Shown piece by piece: positions 25,143-32,574 of a stretch of 33,116 nucleotides of DNA. This DNA comes from Methanobrevibacter sp. (lineage in GTDB: Archaea; Methanobacteriota; Methanobacteria; Methanobacteriales; Methanobacteriaceae). The stretch's first letter is position 1; the number at the start of each line of letters is the position of its first letter. A program made the position numbers and the translations under genes. The stretch covers positions 1 through 33,116 of the forward strand of contig NZ_SUTI01000018.1 of NCBI RefSeq assembly GCF_015062985.1, read 5' to 3'. The notes under the pieces were generated by a model. The model did not search any database. It saw only the letters and a list, made by a program, of their open reading frames with translations, and had not been told where the DNA came from.

Positions 25143-25634
25143 TTATGGTCCTTCGCCATCGTAAGTGTAAGGGTCATCGTATATCTCTTCATCCCAATAA
25201 TTATATTCAATATAATCATCGATTTCCTGATTTAAACCCCAATTATGAGAATCATAATAATCATATGGGCTGACAGACCGGACCGTGATGGTTTGAGTAT
25301 TTTTAGCGCCGGAATATTTGGAATCACCATCGAATTTGACAACAACCTTATAAGTCCCCACATCATATTTCAAACGCAATCCGCTACCATATGATTTATA
25401 TGCCCACTTGTAATATCCGTTTGAATCAGTGATATTATAATGAATAGTGCCTGTGCTTTTTATAGGTCGGCCATTGCTGTCAACAAGTTTAATTACAATA
25501 TAACCCTTATGTTCCAAACCTTCGTCCTGAGTTATTTTGATTTTTACTTTTTCTTTTGCAAAAGCAGGTGTGACCACCAGCAGTAAGAAGATTCCCAAAA
25601 TAATAAAAAGCACAATTAATTTTTTATTATCCAT
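25143..25634 (-). CDS. Secreted single-domain Ig-like surface protein
   Basis: This 163-residue protein has a signal peptide (MDNKKLIVLFIILGIFLLLV, cleavage likely after AFA). An Ig-like beta domain follows, with VDSNGRPIKSTG, NITDSNGYYKW and a closing YKVVVKFDGDSKYSGAKN strand pair, as in the repeat domains of methanogen adhesin-like proteins. The last 40 residues are Asp/Tyr-rich. Only one domain is present, unlike the large adhesins, so it may be a small exported relative. AAGGTGAT precedes the ATG. Confidence 0.7.
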   Translation of the reverse strand: MDNKKLIVLFIILGIFLLLVVTPAFAKEKVKIKITQDEGLEHKGYIVIKLVDSNGRPIKSTGTIHYNITDSNGYYKWAYKSYGSGLRLKYDVGTYKVVVKFDGDSKYSGAKNTQTITVRSVSPYDYYDSHNWGLNQEIDDYIEYNYWDEEIYDDPYTYDGEGP

Positions 25635-25712
25635 AATATCACCTTAACTTGTGAATACTATGTTATAACCAATATTTAAATATTAATTTTTATATATAAG
25701 TAATTGATTTAT

Positions 25713-26174
25713 ATGATTGAATATGACGACATTATTAAAGATTCCCCTTTCCTAATTAATCATTTAATAACATTAAACAAGACTCACGATTTTTATATTA
25801 ACAAGTATGTTAAGACTGAAACCGACATACTTCCAAGCCAATATTATATGTTATTATTTTTATATTATGAAATGGGAACTAACCAATCAGATATCGCTAA
25901 AGCATGTTTAATGGATAGAAGCGGCGTTTCAAGAGCCTTTAAAGATTTTGAAGAAAAAGGATTGATTGAAAGAAAAATAGATGAAAAAAACAAAAGAGCC
26001 TATAAAATCACTTTGACCGAAAAAGGAATTGAAACATCCGAATTCCTAATCCAAAAAGAAAAAGAATGGGACGATATGATTTGTGAAGAGCTTAACATCA
26101 CCCGCGAAGACCTGTTAAAACTGCTTTCAAAAATATCAATGAAATCATTAGAATTCAATAGGAAAAAATTCTAA
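25713..26174 (+). CDS. MarR-family transcriptional regulator
   Basis: This 153-residue protein has a winged helix (about residues 45-110) with TNQSDIAKACLMDRSGVSRAFKDFEEKGLIERK and the DEKNKRAYKITLTEKG wing, typical of MarR. The ATG at 25713 is chosen over TTG 25704. TTTATATA at 25689-25696 places the transcription start at about the ATG and there is no ribosome binding site, so a leaderless mRNA is likely. It is divergent from the Ig-like gene, and a permease gene follows on the same strand. Ligand and targets unknown. Confidence 0.85.
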   Translation: MIEYDDIIKDSPFLINHLITLNKTHDFYINKYVKTETDILPSQYYMLLFLYYEMGTNQSDIAKACLMDRSGVSRAFKDFEEKGLIERKIDEKNKRAYKITLTEKGIETSEFLIQKEKEWDDMICEELNITREDLLKLLSKISMKSLEFNRKKF

Positions 26175-26206
26175 TCCAACCACCCCCCCATTCATTCATA
26201 TTTTTC

Positions 26207-26220
26207 TAGGTTTAAACCTA
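26207..26220. promoter_or_regulatory. Palindrome between the marR-type gene and the permease
   Basis: TAGGTTTAAACCTA is a perfect 14-base palindrome in the 142-base gap. Its AGG and CCT are six bases apart instead of four as in the iron boxes, so it may bind a different protein, for instance the MarR regulator encoded just upstream. A TTTAAAT direct repeat (26287-26303) closer to the permease start may be its TATA region. Confidence 0.4.
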
Positions 26221-26316
26221 CTATCCTAAAACAATCAAATCAATTTATCAAATAACCCTCAATTTTTCGATACGCCTTAAACAAAGTTTAAATTATAGTT
26301 TAAATAACCAATAGCT

Positions 26317-27570
26317 ATGATAGAATTAGTAATTGCTTGTTTTATAGGTATATTAATCGGAACAACAACAGGAATGATACCTGGAATACATGTTAATACT
26401 GCCGGAGCAATACTGTTTGCATCTTCAACTTTTTTACTCTCACAAGTATCGGCCGAGTTTCTCTGCGTATTGATGGTTTCAATGTCAATTGCTCATGCAC
26501 TAATCGAATTTGTACCGTCCATGCTTTTAGGAGTCCCACAAGAAGGAACAGCAACATCAATACTTCCCGGACATAGAATGGTTTTACAGGGAAGATCCAA
26601 AGAGGTGATAAGGATTGTTTCCGTTGGAGGATTTGGAGCAATCATTGTTACTGTATTAATGCTTCCAATTTTTTCAATACTGCTACCGATTTTACATGAT
26701 ATCTCAAAACCATATACCTGGACAATACTGCTTGTCGCATCCATTTACCTAACATACAGGCTTACAGCAAATTTTAGAGACTTCCTATGGTCCCTGCTGT
26801 TATTTGTGCTTTCAGGAATATTGGGATGGATCATATTTCAAACCCCCATTTCCTCAGGAGTGACATTGATGTGCGTATTTTCAGGACTGTTCGGAATAAG
26901 CACAATATTATTCAGTTTAAATGATTCATCGACAATACCCCATCAAAATCCGTTTTATGAGTTAAACATCGATTATGGCAAATTCAAAAGTATCTTTGCA
27001 GGAGGGATAACTGGAGCCATTTTAGGATTCCTTCCTGGTTTTGGACCTGCACAGGGAACTGTAATAGCTCAAGCAGTAAGCGGTACAAACGATAATAATG
27101 ATGATGATACGGTTAATTTTTTGCTTGCAACATCCGGACTCAATATTTCAGACTGCCTGTTTTCATTGATAGCCATATACATAATTGGAAACCCTAGAAG
27201 CGGAATAGCTGTCTACATGTCCTATTTGATTTCGGAAATGAGCATAAGTCATCTGGTAATATTTATTTTTGCATCCCTTCTGGCAGTTTCAGTTTCATTA
27301 GTGCTGTCACTGAAACTGGGGGATTCATTTTCAAGATTGATGGGTGGTGTTGATTATAAAAAATTGTCAATTGGAGTAATTTTGCTTCAAATCATTATCC
27401 TTTACATCTTCATATTCTATTACAAGGCACCTATCGGATATATGACACTAACTTTAATTACATCAACAGCAATGGGAATGTTGCCCCATTATATTGGCAT
27501 TGGTAAATCCCATTTAATGGGCGTTTTAATCATTCCAGCCATTGTTATCTATTTTCAGATGTTTATTTAG
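26317..27570 (+). CDS. TctA/DUF112-family membrane permease
   Basis: This 417-residue protein has about ten to eleven membrane segments. It shows the two symmetric glycine-rich signatures of the TctA/DUF112 family: GTTTGMIPGIHVNT near residue 15 and GAILGFLPGFGPAQGTVIAQ near residue 240, plus LLGVPQEGTATSILPGHRM. Bacterial TctA works with TctB and a binding protein on carboxylates; archaeal members stand alone and their substrates are unknown. No ribosome binding site is seen, and the TATA-like element is about 25 bases upstream, which suggests a leaderless mRNA. Confidence 0.8.
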   Translation: MIELVIACFIGILIGTTTGMIPGIHVNTAGAILFASSTFLLSQVSAEFLCVLMVSMSIAHALIEFVPSMLLGVPQEGTATSILPGHRMVLQGRSKEVIRIVSVGGFGAIIVTVLMLPIFSILLPILHDISKPYTWTILLVASIYLTYRLTANFRDFLWSLLLFVLSGILGWIIFQTPISSGVTLMCVFSGLFGISTILFSLNDSSTIPHQNPFYELNIDYGKFKSIFAGGITGAILGFLPGFGPAQGTVIAQAVSGTNDNNDDDTVNFLLATSGLNISDCLFSLIAIYIIGNPRSGIAVYMSYLISEMSISHLVIFIFASLLAVSVSLVLSLKLGDSFSRLMGGVDYKKLSIGVILLQIIILYIFIFYYKAPIGYMTLTLITSTAMGMLPHYIGIGKSHLMGVLIIPAIVIYFQMFI

Positions 27571-27584
27571 AATTTAATCAAAAG

Positions 27585-28481
27585 CTAGATAATAATCACA
27601 TTATCTGCTATTTTTTCAGCTTTTTGAGTGATTTCAGAAATATCTGCTCCAGGATAGGCATCAATTACACACAAATCCGCATGTTCCACATCAAGATCCT
27701 CAAATGCTTCATTATATATTTCATAACCTTTGGAAACATCATTTAATTCTAAATTTTTCTTTAATGTTTCAATCATTTTCGGATTTATATCATTGAATAT
27801 AACCTTTTCAAAACCATATTTCAGCAGATATATTCCTAATGCCCCAAGACCGCACATGGCATCAATGGCCATACCCTTTTTAACGTTATTGTTGTTCAAA
27901 TAGTTATGCAATCTCAATAGCTTTTCTTCAGTGGTCATTGCGACTTCAATGTGGTGTTTTGACTGGTTTTTGACTATGACAACTTTTTCTTGAAGCAAGG
28001 TCCGCATAACATTAATCTGTTCGTCATCACCCTCTAAAATTTCAAAGTGATTAATTTCAGAATTTTTATCAAACTGTCCTGTCGGAATTTGAGGACTGCC
28101 CTTCAATACGCATTTGACTTCCGGGACTTCATTGATCAATCTTGAAGCAACATCTGTAGTGAAATCCTTATGAAGCAATATCAATGATTTTTCAGCTATG
28201 AATTGTGGATTTAGACTACTGTAATAAAATCCTGATAATGGAACCGGAGAATTACGCCTCAAGGTTGCCTTTTCGGGAACTATTCCTGATTCAATCATTA
28301 TCTTTAAAATATGACTCATTACAATATCCAGAGGTCTCTTTCCACATTCGCATTTCATGTATTCTCCATCAAGTTCATTGAAATCTATCAATTCCTTTAG
28401 CGGAGAAAATTTCTTTATTTGAATATCCTGACATTTGTCGCACTCATTGAGGGCATTTATTTTTTCATCCAAATCCAACAT
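27585..28481 (-). CDS. SAM-dependent methyltransferase, Trm5-like
   Basis: This 298-residue protein has an N-terminal half with CDKC and CEC pairs (possible zinc site). The C-terminal half is a class I methyltransferase: motif I AIDAMCGLGALG, then VIFNDINPKMIETLKKN (acidic residue for SAM ribose and the NDINP motif of Trm5-like enzymes). RNA methylation is the likely role; the substrate is not clear. ATG 28481 is preferred over GTG 28493 because GGTG lies six bases before it. Confidence 0.65.
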   Translation of the reverse strand: MLDLDEKINALNECDKCQDIQIKKFSPLKELIDFNELDGEYMKCECGKRPLDIVMSHILKIMIESGIVPEKATLRRNSPVPLSGFYYSSLNPQFIAEKSLILLHKDFTTDVASRLINEVPEVKCVLKGSPQIPTGQFDKNSEINHFEILEGDDEQINVMRTLLQEKVVIVKNQSKHHIEVAMTTEEKLLRLHNYLNNNNVKKGMAIDAMCGLGALGIYLLKYGFEKVIFNDINPKMIETLKKNLELNDVSKGYEIYNEAFEDLDVEHADLCVIDAYPGADISEITQKAEKIADNVIII

Positions 28482-28562
28482 ATTTGACACCACAGTTATG
28501 TAAGTGTTTTATCTTGATTTATATTAAAAATTATGCCCTCAAAAGTAATAAAAAGTATATTA

Positions 28563-28577
28563 ATTAGTATTACTAAT
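28563..28577. promoter_or_regulatory. Inverted repeat upstream of the secretion ATPase gene
   Basis: ATTAGTA-T-TACTAAT has perfect 7-bp arms and lies 37-51 bases before the ATG, just after a TATA-like AGTATATTAAT. Its core matches, at 12 of 13 positions in reverse complement, TTAGTAATACTTA at 19399-19411 in the cbiM promoter. A shared regulator is possible but unproven. Confidence 0.35.
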
Positions 28578-28613
28578 CTCTAAATGTAATTAAAATCGCC
28601 ATTGGTGAAAAAT

Positions 28614-30023
28614 ATGAACAATAATGAGATAATACCACAATATACCATTGTCAGACAGGATTATTCATCTGAAGAAAGAATTATCCTGGGAGAAATTAGA
28701 GAAAATTTAGTGGACTTGGCAATATCAACCGGTGAAAACTACCAGTTAAACGAAGATAAACTGCTAAAGGATATTAAAAACTTTTTAATCAACAGATTCA
28801 ATGAAGCCGAAAGCATCACAAATGACTATCTGGAAAGCCTATCCCAGAAGTTATTGAGGGATATTGTCGGCTATGGAAAAATCGATTCCCTGATTCAGGA
28901 TGATGATTTGGAAGAAATCATGATAATCGGAATAAACAAACCCATTTTCGTATATCACAGGAAATACGGGATGATGAAAACAAATATCCAATTTGATGAC
29001 GAACGGGAACTGATGGATTTGATTGATTCAATAGCACGGCAAATCAACAGAAGAATAGACCAGGAGTCACCAATTTTAGATGGGAGATTAACTGACGGGT
29101 CAAGAATTAACGCCACAATCCCCCCAATTTCTGCTGACGGACCTTCATTGACTATCCGTAAATTCAAAAAAGACCCCTTTACGATAATTGATTTGATAAA
29201 TTCAAAGACCATCTCCATAGAGCTGGCTGCCTTTTTCTGGCTGTGTTTTGATGGACTTGGAGTGAAATCTGCGAATGCAATAATATCCGGAGGAACCAGT
29301 TCCGGAAAAACAACCACACTAAATGCTCTTTCAGCCTTCATCAATCCCAACGAACGAATAATAACCATTGAAGATACTTTAGAACTGCAAATTCCCCATG
29401 AACATGTAATCCGAATGGAAACACGACCCGCAAATGTAGAAAATAAAGGAGAACTGACCATGAATGACCTAGTGAAGAATTCCCTTAGGCAAAGGCCAGA
29501 CAGGATAATAGTCGGAGAAGTAAGGGCAGAAGAAGCAATAACATTATTTACTGCATTGAATACTGGACATTCCGGTTTTGGCACACTACATTCAAATGAT
29601 GCAAGAGAAACAATTACACGATTAACAAATGAACCCATGTCAGTTCCCCAAATAATGATTCAGGCAATTGATTTTATAATAATGCAGAACAGAATCTATA
29701 CTCCTTCAGGCGATTCGTATAGACGAATAAGTGAAGTTGCAGAAGTGGTGGGCATTGAAGAGGGGGTCGTGCAGTTAAACAAGCTCTTTCAATGGAATCC
29801 CGAAAAAGACATGATTGAAAACATAAGCATAAGCAGCAAAACATTGAATCAAATAGCTAACCTGAGCGGTGTTTCACTAAATGAAATTTACCGGGAAATT
29901 GAAAACAGGGAAATGATTCTGAAGCATATGACAACTCAAGGTATACGCTCGGTCAAAGATGTCAATGAAGTCATAGAGTTATATTATAAAAATCCCCAAT
30001 ACGTTCTAAAACAAATCATGTAA
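28614..30023 (+). CDS. Type II/IV secretion-type ATPase (TadA/GspE/PilB superfamily)
   Basis: This 469-residue protein has an N-terminal helical domain and a RecA-like core with Walker A GGTSSGKT (226-233), an Asp box (IITIEDTLEL), Walker B (DRIIVGEVRAEEA) and the His box (GFGTLHSND). The closest style is CpaF/TadA. It would power assembly of a type IV-like filament or secretion. GGTG is six bases before ATG 28614. The membrane partner follows after 3 bases. No prepilin or prepilin peptidase is visible in the window. Confidence 0.88.
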   Translation: MNNNEIIPQYTIVRQDYSSEERIILGEIRENLVDLAISTGENYQLNEDKLLKDIKNFLINRFNEAESITNDYLESLSQKLLRDIVGYGKIDSLIQDDDLEEIMIIGINKPIFVYHRKYGMMKTNIQFDDERELMDLIDSIARQINRRIDQESPILDGRLTDGSRINATIPPISADGPSLTIRKFKKDPFTIIDLINSKTISIELAAFFWLCFDGLGVKSANAIISGGTSSGKTTTLNALSAFINPNERIITIEDTLELQIPHEHVIRMETRPANVENKGELTMNDLVKNSLRQRPDRIIVGEVRAEEAITLFTALNTGHSGFGTLHSNDARETITRLTNEPMSVPQIMIQAIDFIIMQNRIYTPSGDSYRRISEVAEVVGIEEGVVQLNKLFQWNPEKDMIENISISSKTLNQIANLSGVSLNEIYREIENREMILKHMTTQGIRSVKDVNEVIELYYKNPQYVLKQIM

Positions 30024-30026
30024 AGG

Positions 30027-30941
30027 GTGATTTTTATTTTAAACAATTTATTCATTGCAGTTGGCAACATTGCCCTTTCATTTTTCATTTTTTTAAAAAG
30101 CATTCGATTCAGAAATACTGAGGTCAAAAATGAAAAAGAAACAGGTTCCATATTATTGAAAAGACTAAATATAGATCTTGAAACGCAATCAGCCAGATAT
30201 GAGTCCGACAGAATATGTGAAATTAGGATTGTTTTATTAAATTATATGCTCAACAAACGAATTATCGTGGCATTAATGGCATTCATTGCAATTTCAATTT
30301 TCTTTTGCAGCATAGAATTTGTGGGAATAATCCTGACAGTAATCATCATGTTTTATGTGTTTATTCTCTATTATCCTCAAATAAAAGAACAGCAGAATTA
30401 CTCCGACATCAATCAGGAATTGCCTTACGCATTAAGGCATATGGGAATTGAACTTAAAGCAGGGAAAGGACTTCATGATTCTATGATAACAATAAGGGAT
30501 GCCGAATATGGCTCACTATCCCGGGAGTTCAATCGTGCATTGGAGGAGATAAAGTTTGGAAAATCAACAGAGGATGCGTTGCTTGACATGTCACATAGAA
30601 TTAAATCCCAAGGACTCTCAATTGCAATCCAGCAGATTATCAGCACGCTACGGGTTGGAGGAAATCTTTCGAACAGCTTGAATATCATTGCTAAGGACAT
30701 TACTTTTGACATGAACATTAAACTGAAGGAATATTCTCAAAAATTAAACTCTTTCATATTGATTTATACATTTATAGCAATTTTAGCTCCAACAATAGCT
30801 TTAGTGATGCTGATGGCAGGTTCCACAGTAATAGGAGATGTGATATCATCTAACCTATTATTAACAATATATACATTATTTTTCCCCATAATCATAATAT
30901 TCATGGGAGTTTTCATTAAAAAACTGGAGCCTAAAATCTGA
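30027..30941 (+). CDS. Type II secretion system F-domain membrane protein (TadC-like)
   Basis: This 304-residue protein has one N-terminal membrane segment, a second hydrophobic pair near 80-120, a cytoplasmic T2SSF domain (LPYALRHMGIELKAGKGLHDSM, then STLRVGGNLSNSLNII), and two C-terminal membrane segments. It is the platform protein for the ATPase encoded 3 bases upstream. The start is uncertain. GTG 30027 has no ribosome binding site of its own and instead forms a GGTG that is six bases before an in-frame ATT (30036), so a rare ATT start is possible. Confidence 0.8.
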   Translation: MIFILNNLFIAVGNIALSFFIFLKSIRFRNTEVKNEKETGSILLKRLNIDLETQSARYESDRICEIRIVLLNYMLNKRIIVALMAFIAISIFFCSIEFVGIILTVIIMFYVFILYYPQIKEQQNYSDINQELPYALRHMGIELKAGKGLHDSMITIRDAEYGSLSREFNRALEEIKFGKSTEDALLDMSHRIKSQGLSIAIQQIISTLRVGGNLSNSLNIIAKDITFDMNIKLKEYSQKLNSFILIYTFIAILAPTIALVMLMAGSTVIGDVISSNLLLTIYTLFFPIIIIFMGVFIKKLEPKI

Positions 30942-30966
30942 TTAAAAAAAAAAGAAAAAAAAGGAA

Positions 30967-31686
30967 TTAGCCGAATAAAGTTTCAATTCCTTTTGATGCC
31001 AATAATTCAACAAATGAACCTTGCTTATCCATTATGATATTTCCTTTAGAGTACTGATCAATAGCTGCATTTACCATTGAAGATTTTTTAACAGGATCTT
31101 TAGCAGAGTCTGCAGCAGCTTTAACAATTTCCATTACTGCATCACCTCTATCTACACCGCGACCCCAATCCTCTTCACGGATAATATCAATACCACTTGC
31201 ATTAAGTGTAGTACCATTTACTTTCAATGGTGCTGCGGCATCCAGAACTGCATCCAAACCTTTTACATTAACAGCTACAACAGAATCAATTGTGTTATTG
31301 GTACGATATTCGACAATTTCTTTAGCAAGTTGCATTCCTTTATAGTTATCTGCATCCCAGAAAGCATCGTGAAGCAATAATGCTGAACCTGCACCCTGCT
31401 GTTGAGCTTCCGTTGGTTCCGAAGCGTTTGGATGTGTCAATCCTCCAGGATAAACCGGAGTATAGTTTTGCACAGTACCGTTGTCTAAACGAACAAGAAA
31501 TGCCATATCACAGGCACCCATACCCGGCCTGTCTTCGCTTTCATCAATTGCACAAACCAAAATAGTTTTCTTTCCTTCATTAAGGTGCGTATCGTTTCCA
31601 ATGAATAGAGTTCCAGCAATAATTGCAACCAATCCAATTAAAACAATGATAATCAATGCAATAATTAGTTTCTTTGTCCTATCCAT
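30967..31686 (-). CDS. DUF4012/LCP-like membrane-anchored extracellular protein
   Basis: This 239-residue protein has one N-terminal membrane anchor (KKLIIALIIIVLIGLVAII), then an extracellular domain with ILVCAIDESEDRPGMGACDM and VVAVNVKGLDAVLDAAAPL. This is the pattern of LytR-CpsA-Psr (LCP) and DUF4012 proteins, which in bacteria attach polymers to the cell wall. In methanogens with pseudomurein a similar role can be supposed but is not shown. Several NxT sequons are present. ATG 31686 is preferred over the upstream in-frame start at 31701 because AGGT lies seven bases before it. A T-rich terminator on the minus strand follows (30945-30961). Confidence 0.65.
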   Translation of the reverse strand: MDRTKKLIIALIIIVLIGLVAIIAGTLFIGNDTHLNEGKKTILVCAIDESEDRPGMGACDMAFLVRLDNGTVQNYTPVYPGGLTHPNASEPTEAQQQGAGSALLLHDAFWDADNYKGMQLAKEIVEYRTNNTIDSVVAVNVKGLDAVLDAAAPLKVNGTTLNASGIDIIREEDWGRGVDRGDAVMEIVKAAADSAKDPVKKSSMVNAAIDQYSKGNIIMDKQGSFVELLASKGIETLFG

Positions 31687-31775
31687 AATAATACCTACCA
31701 AATATTATTTTATAAGAATTTTTTAATTCATTATACTTAAACATTATTAAAAATAAAAAGAAATCATTGAATTAA

Positions 31776-31800
31776 TTGAAACTTGAAAAAAAAATAAAAA
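31776..31800 (-). terminator. T-tract terminator after the Cys-rich ORF
   Basis: On the minus strand, T runs begin immediately after the stop codon of the Cys-rich ORF (about 31786-31800), the usual archaeal oligo-T termination signal. There is no hairpin. Confidence 0.5.
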
Positions 31801-31917
31801 CTAGTGACAGTTACATCCGAAAAAGAAACACCATATCTTTTGAAAAATACTTTTTTCTTTTTTTGAATCTTTTTGATCGGTTGTACAACATTTTGGTTTA
31901 TTTGAATTGTTTGCCAT
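31801..31917 (-). CDS. 38-residue Cys-rich microprotein
   Basis: The ORF begins MANNSNKPKCCTT, continues through a Lys-rich stretch, and ends IWCFFFGCNCH. It has five cysteines and a terminal His: a CC pair, a single Cys, and a C-N-C-H tail suited to binding a metal or cluster. GGGG lies six bases before the ATG, and an oligo-T terminator follows directly. It is the only convincing ORF downstream of the iron-box and hairpin stretch at 31945-32541 on the same strand, so I infer iron-responsive expression. I know no family for it. Confidence 0.6.
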   Translation of the reverse strand: MANNSNKPKCCTTDQKDSKKEKSIFQKIWCFFFGCNCH

Positions 31918-31944
31918 TCTTAACCCCGTTTAAAATTAATAAGT

Positions 31945-32371
31945 GAAATTAAATATGAAGCCATATTTAATTTCGTGAGAGTAGTTATATGCCGTCATTA
32001 AATTAGTAGTTTAACTAATTTAACGACAATAGGAGTGTAGTATTGCGGATTTAACCAACAACACAGCAGTAATTAAATTAAGGAATACCTAAATTTTATC
32101 ACTAATTATTAATTAGTCAAAGACATATTTAAATGTTTCTAAATTTTTAGGCATACCTAAAATCATGAGAATATAGAGTATGATCAAAAGAAAATAAATT
32201 TTTAAAAAGAGAGTATAATTGGTGTTTAGTTGAGGAGAGTTAAACACCAATCGTGTTTTCAGGAAAATTCTGGCAGATGAATTTTCCATTTGTATTAAAT
32301 CAGAAAATTGTGGAAACTAATTTAATACCATATTTATATTTTGGAGATTGTATTATTATTGACTAATAATA
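31945..32371 (-). ncRNA. Candidate structured RNA or long structured leader
   Basis: Seven stem-loops lie in 427 bases: 31945-31974 (13 bp, 4-base loop), 31994-32027 (14 bp, 6-base loop, one G-U pair on the minus strand), 32101-32117 (7 bp), 32218-32251 (11 bp, 12-base loop), 32262-32287 (9 bp), 32292-32328 (9 bp) and 32354-32371 (7 bp). All arms are perfect apart from the one wobble. Because that wobble is G-U only in the minus-strand RNA, leftward transcription is favoured. No convincing gene is present in 31918-32574. It may be a regulatory RNA or the 5' leader of the Cys-rich ORF. Confidence 0.45.
32145..32162. promoter_or_regulatory. DtxR/IdeR-like box inside the hairpin region
   Basis: TTTTAGG-CATA-CCTAAAA has perfect 7-bp arms. 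A degenerate copy, TTAAGGAATACCTAAA, is at 32078-32093. Position inside the supposed transcript would suit a roadblock, or control of a rightward promoter (ATTTAAAT near 32127-32134). Confidence 0.55.
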
Positions 32372-32390
32372 TGTTTTGTTAAAGTGAAAA

Positions 32391-32408
32391 ATTTAGGCGT
32401 GCCTAAAT
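32391..32408. promoter_or_regulatory. DtxR/IdeR-like box at leftward promoter P1
   Basis: ATTTAGGC-GT-GCCTAAAT is an 18-base sequence with perfect 8-bp arms, about 12-29 bases downstream of the start predicted from the TATA at 32443-32450. Confidence 0.6.
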
Positions 32409-32442
32409 ATATGTCACTTGTATTAATGGTAGGTTGTCATAG

Positions 32443-32457
32443 TATATAAAGGTTTCG
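32443..32457 (-). promoter_or_regulatory. Leftward promoter P1 (BRE plus TATA)
   Basis: On the minus strand CGAAACC is followed directly by TTTATATA, a good archaeal BRE/TATA pair. The predicted start is near 32420, just ahead of the palindrome at 32391-32408. Confidence 0.55.
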
Positions 32458-32463
32458 GTAATT

Positions 32464-32479
32464 TTTAGGTTAACCTAAA
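32464..32479. promoter_or_regulatory. DtxR/IdeR-like box at leftward promoter P2
   Basis: TTTAGGTTAACCTAAA is a perfect 16-base palindrome with the same core as the feoB box at 24984-24997, lying about 25-40 bases downstream of the start predicted for P2. Confidence 0.6.
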
Positions 32480-32526
32480 TTTTATATAAAAATTATTAAC
32501 AATTGTTATAAAATATGTTGTGACAA

Positions 32527-32541
32527 TATATAAAGATTTCG
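32527..32541 (-). promoter_or_regulatory. Leftward promoter P2 (BRE plus TATA)
   Basis: On the minus strand CGAAATC is followed by TTTATATA, nearly identical to P1. It lies 34-48 bases beyond the end of EF-1beta, after that gene's oligo-T terminator, so it is placed to start a new transcript. Confidence 0.55.
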
Positions 32542-32574
32542 CAAAATAAAAAAAAGAATAAAAAAGAAAGATAT
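32542..32574 (-). terminator. Oligo-T terminator after EF-1beta
   Basis: On the minus strand the bases after the EF-1beta stop codon are rich in T runs (TTTCTTTTTTATTCTTTTTT pattern), a typical archaeal terminator without a hairpin. Confidence 0.6.

Noticed and set aside
25671..25684. AATATTTAAATATT palindrome between the Ig-like and MarR genes
   Set aside because: It is made only of A and T and overlaps TATA elements, so it is expected by chance in such DNA; not called as an operator.
26180..26190. Run of seven C in an AT-rich gap
   Set aside because: Unusual in this sequence, but too short to interpret; no frame or promoter depends on it.
28955..29638. 227-codon minus-strand frame opposite the secretion ATPase gene
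   Set aside because: It is antisense to the conserved ATPase core, and its Ser/Ile-rich composition is typical of a shadow frame.
32113..32289. 58-codon minus-strand frame with a hydrophobic stretch inside the hairpin region
   Set aside because: It has no ribosome binding site, and it runs through three stem-loops and an iron box, which explain the sequence better.
32253..32366. 37-codon plus-strand frame starting GTG after a GAGGAG in a hairpin loop
   Set aside because: The GAGGAG is in the loop with the right arm between it and the GTG, the composition is not protein-like, and the frame ends in another stem-loop.
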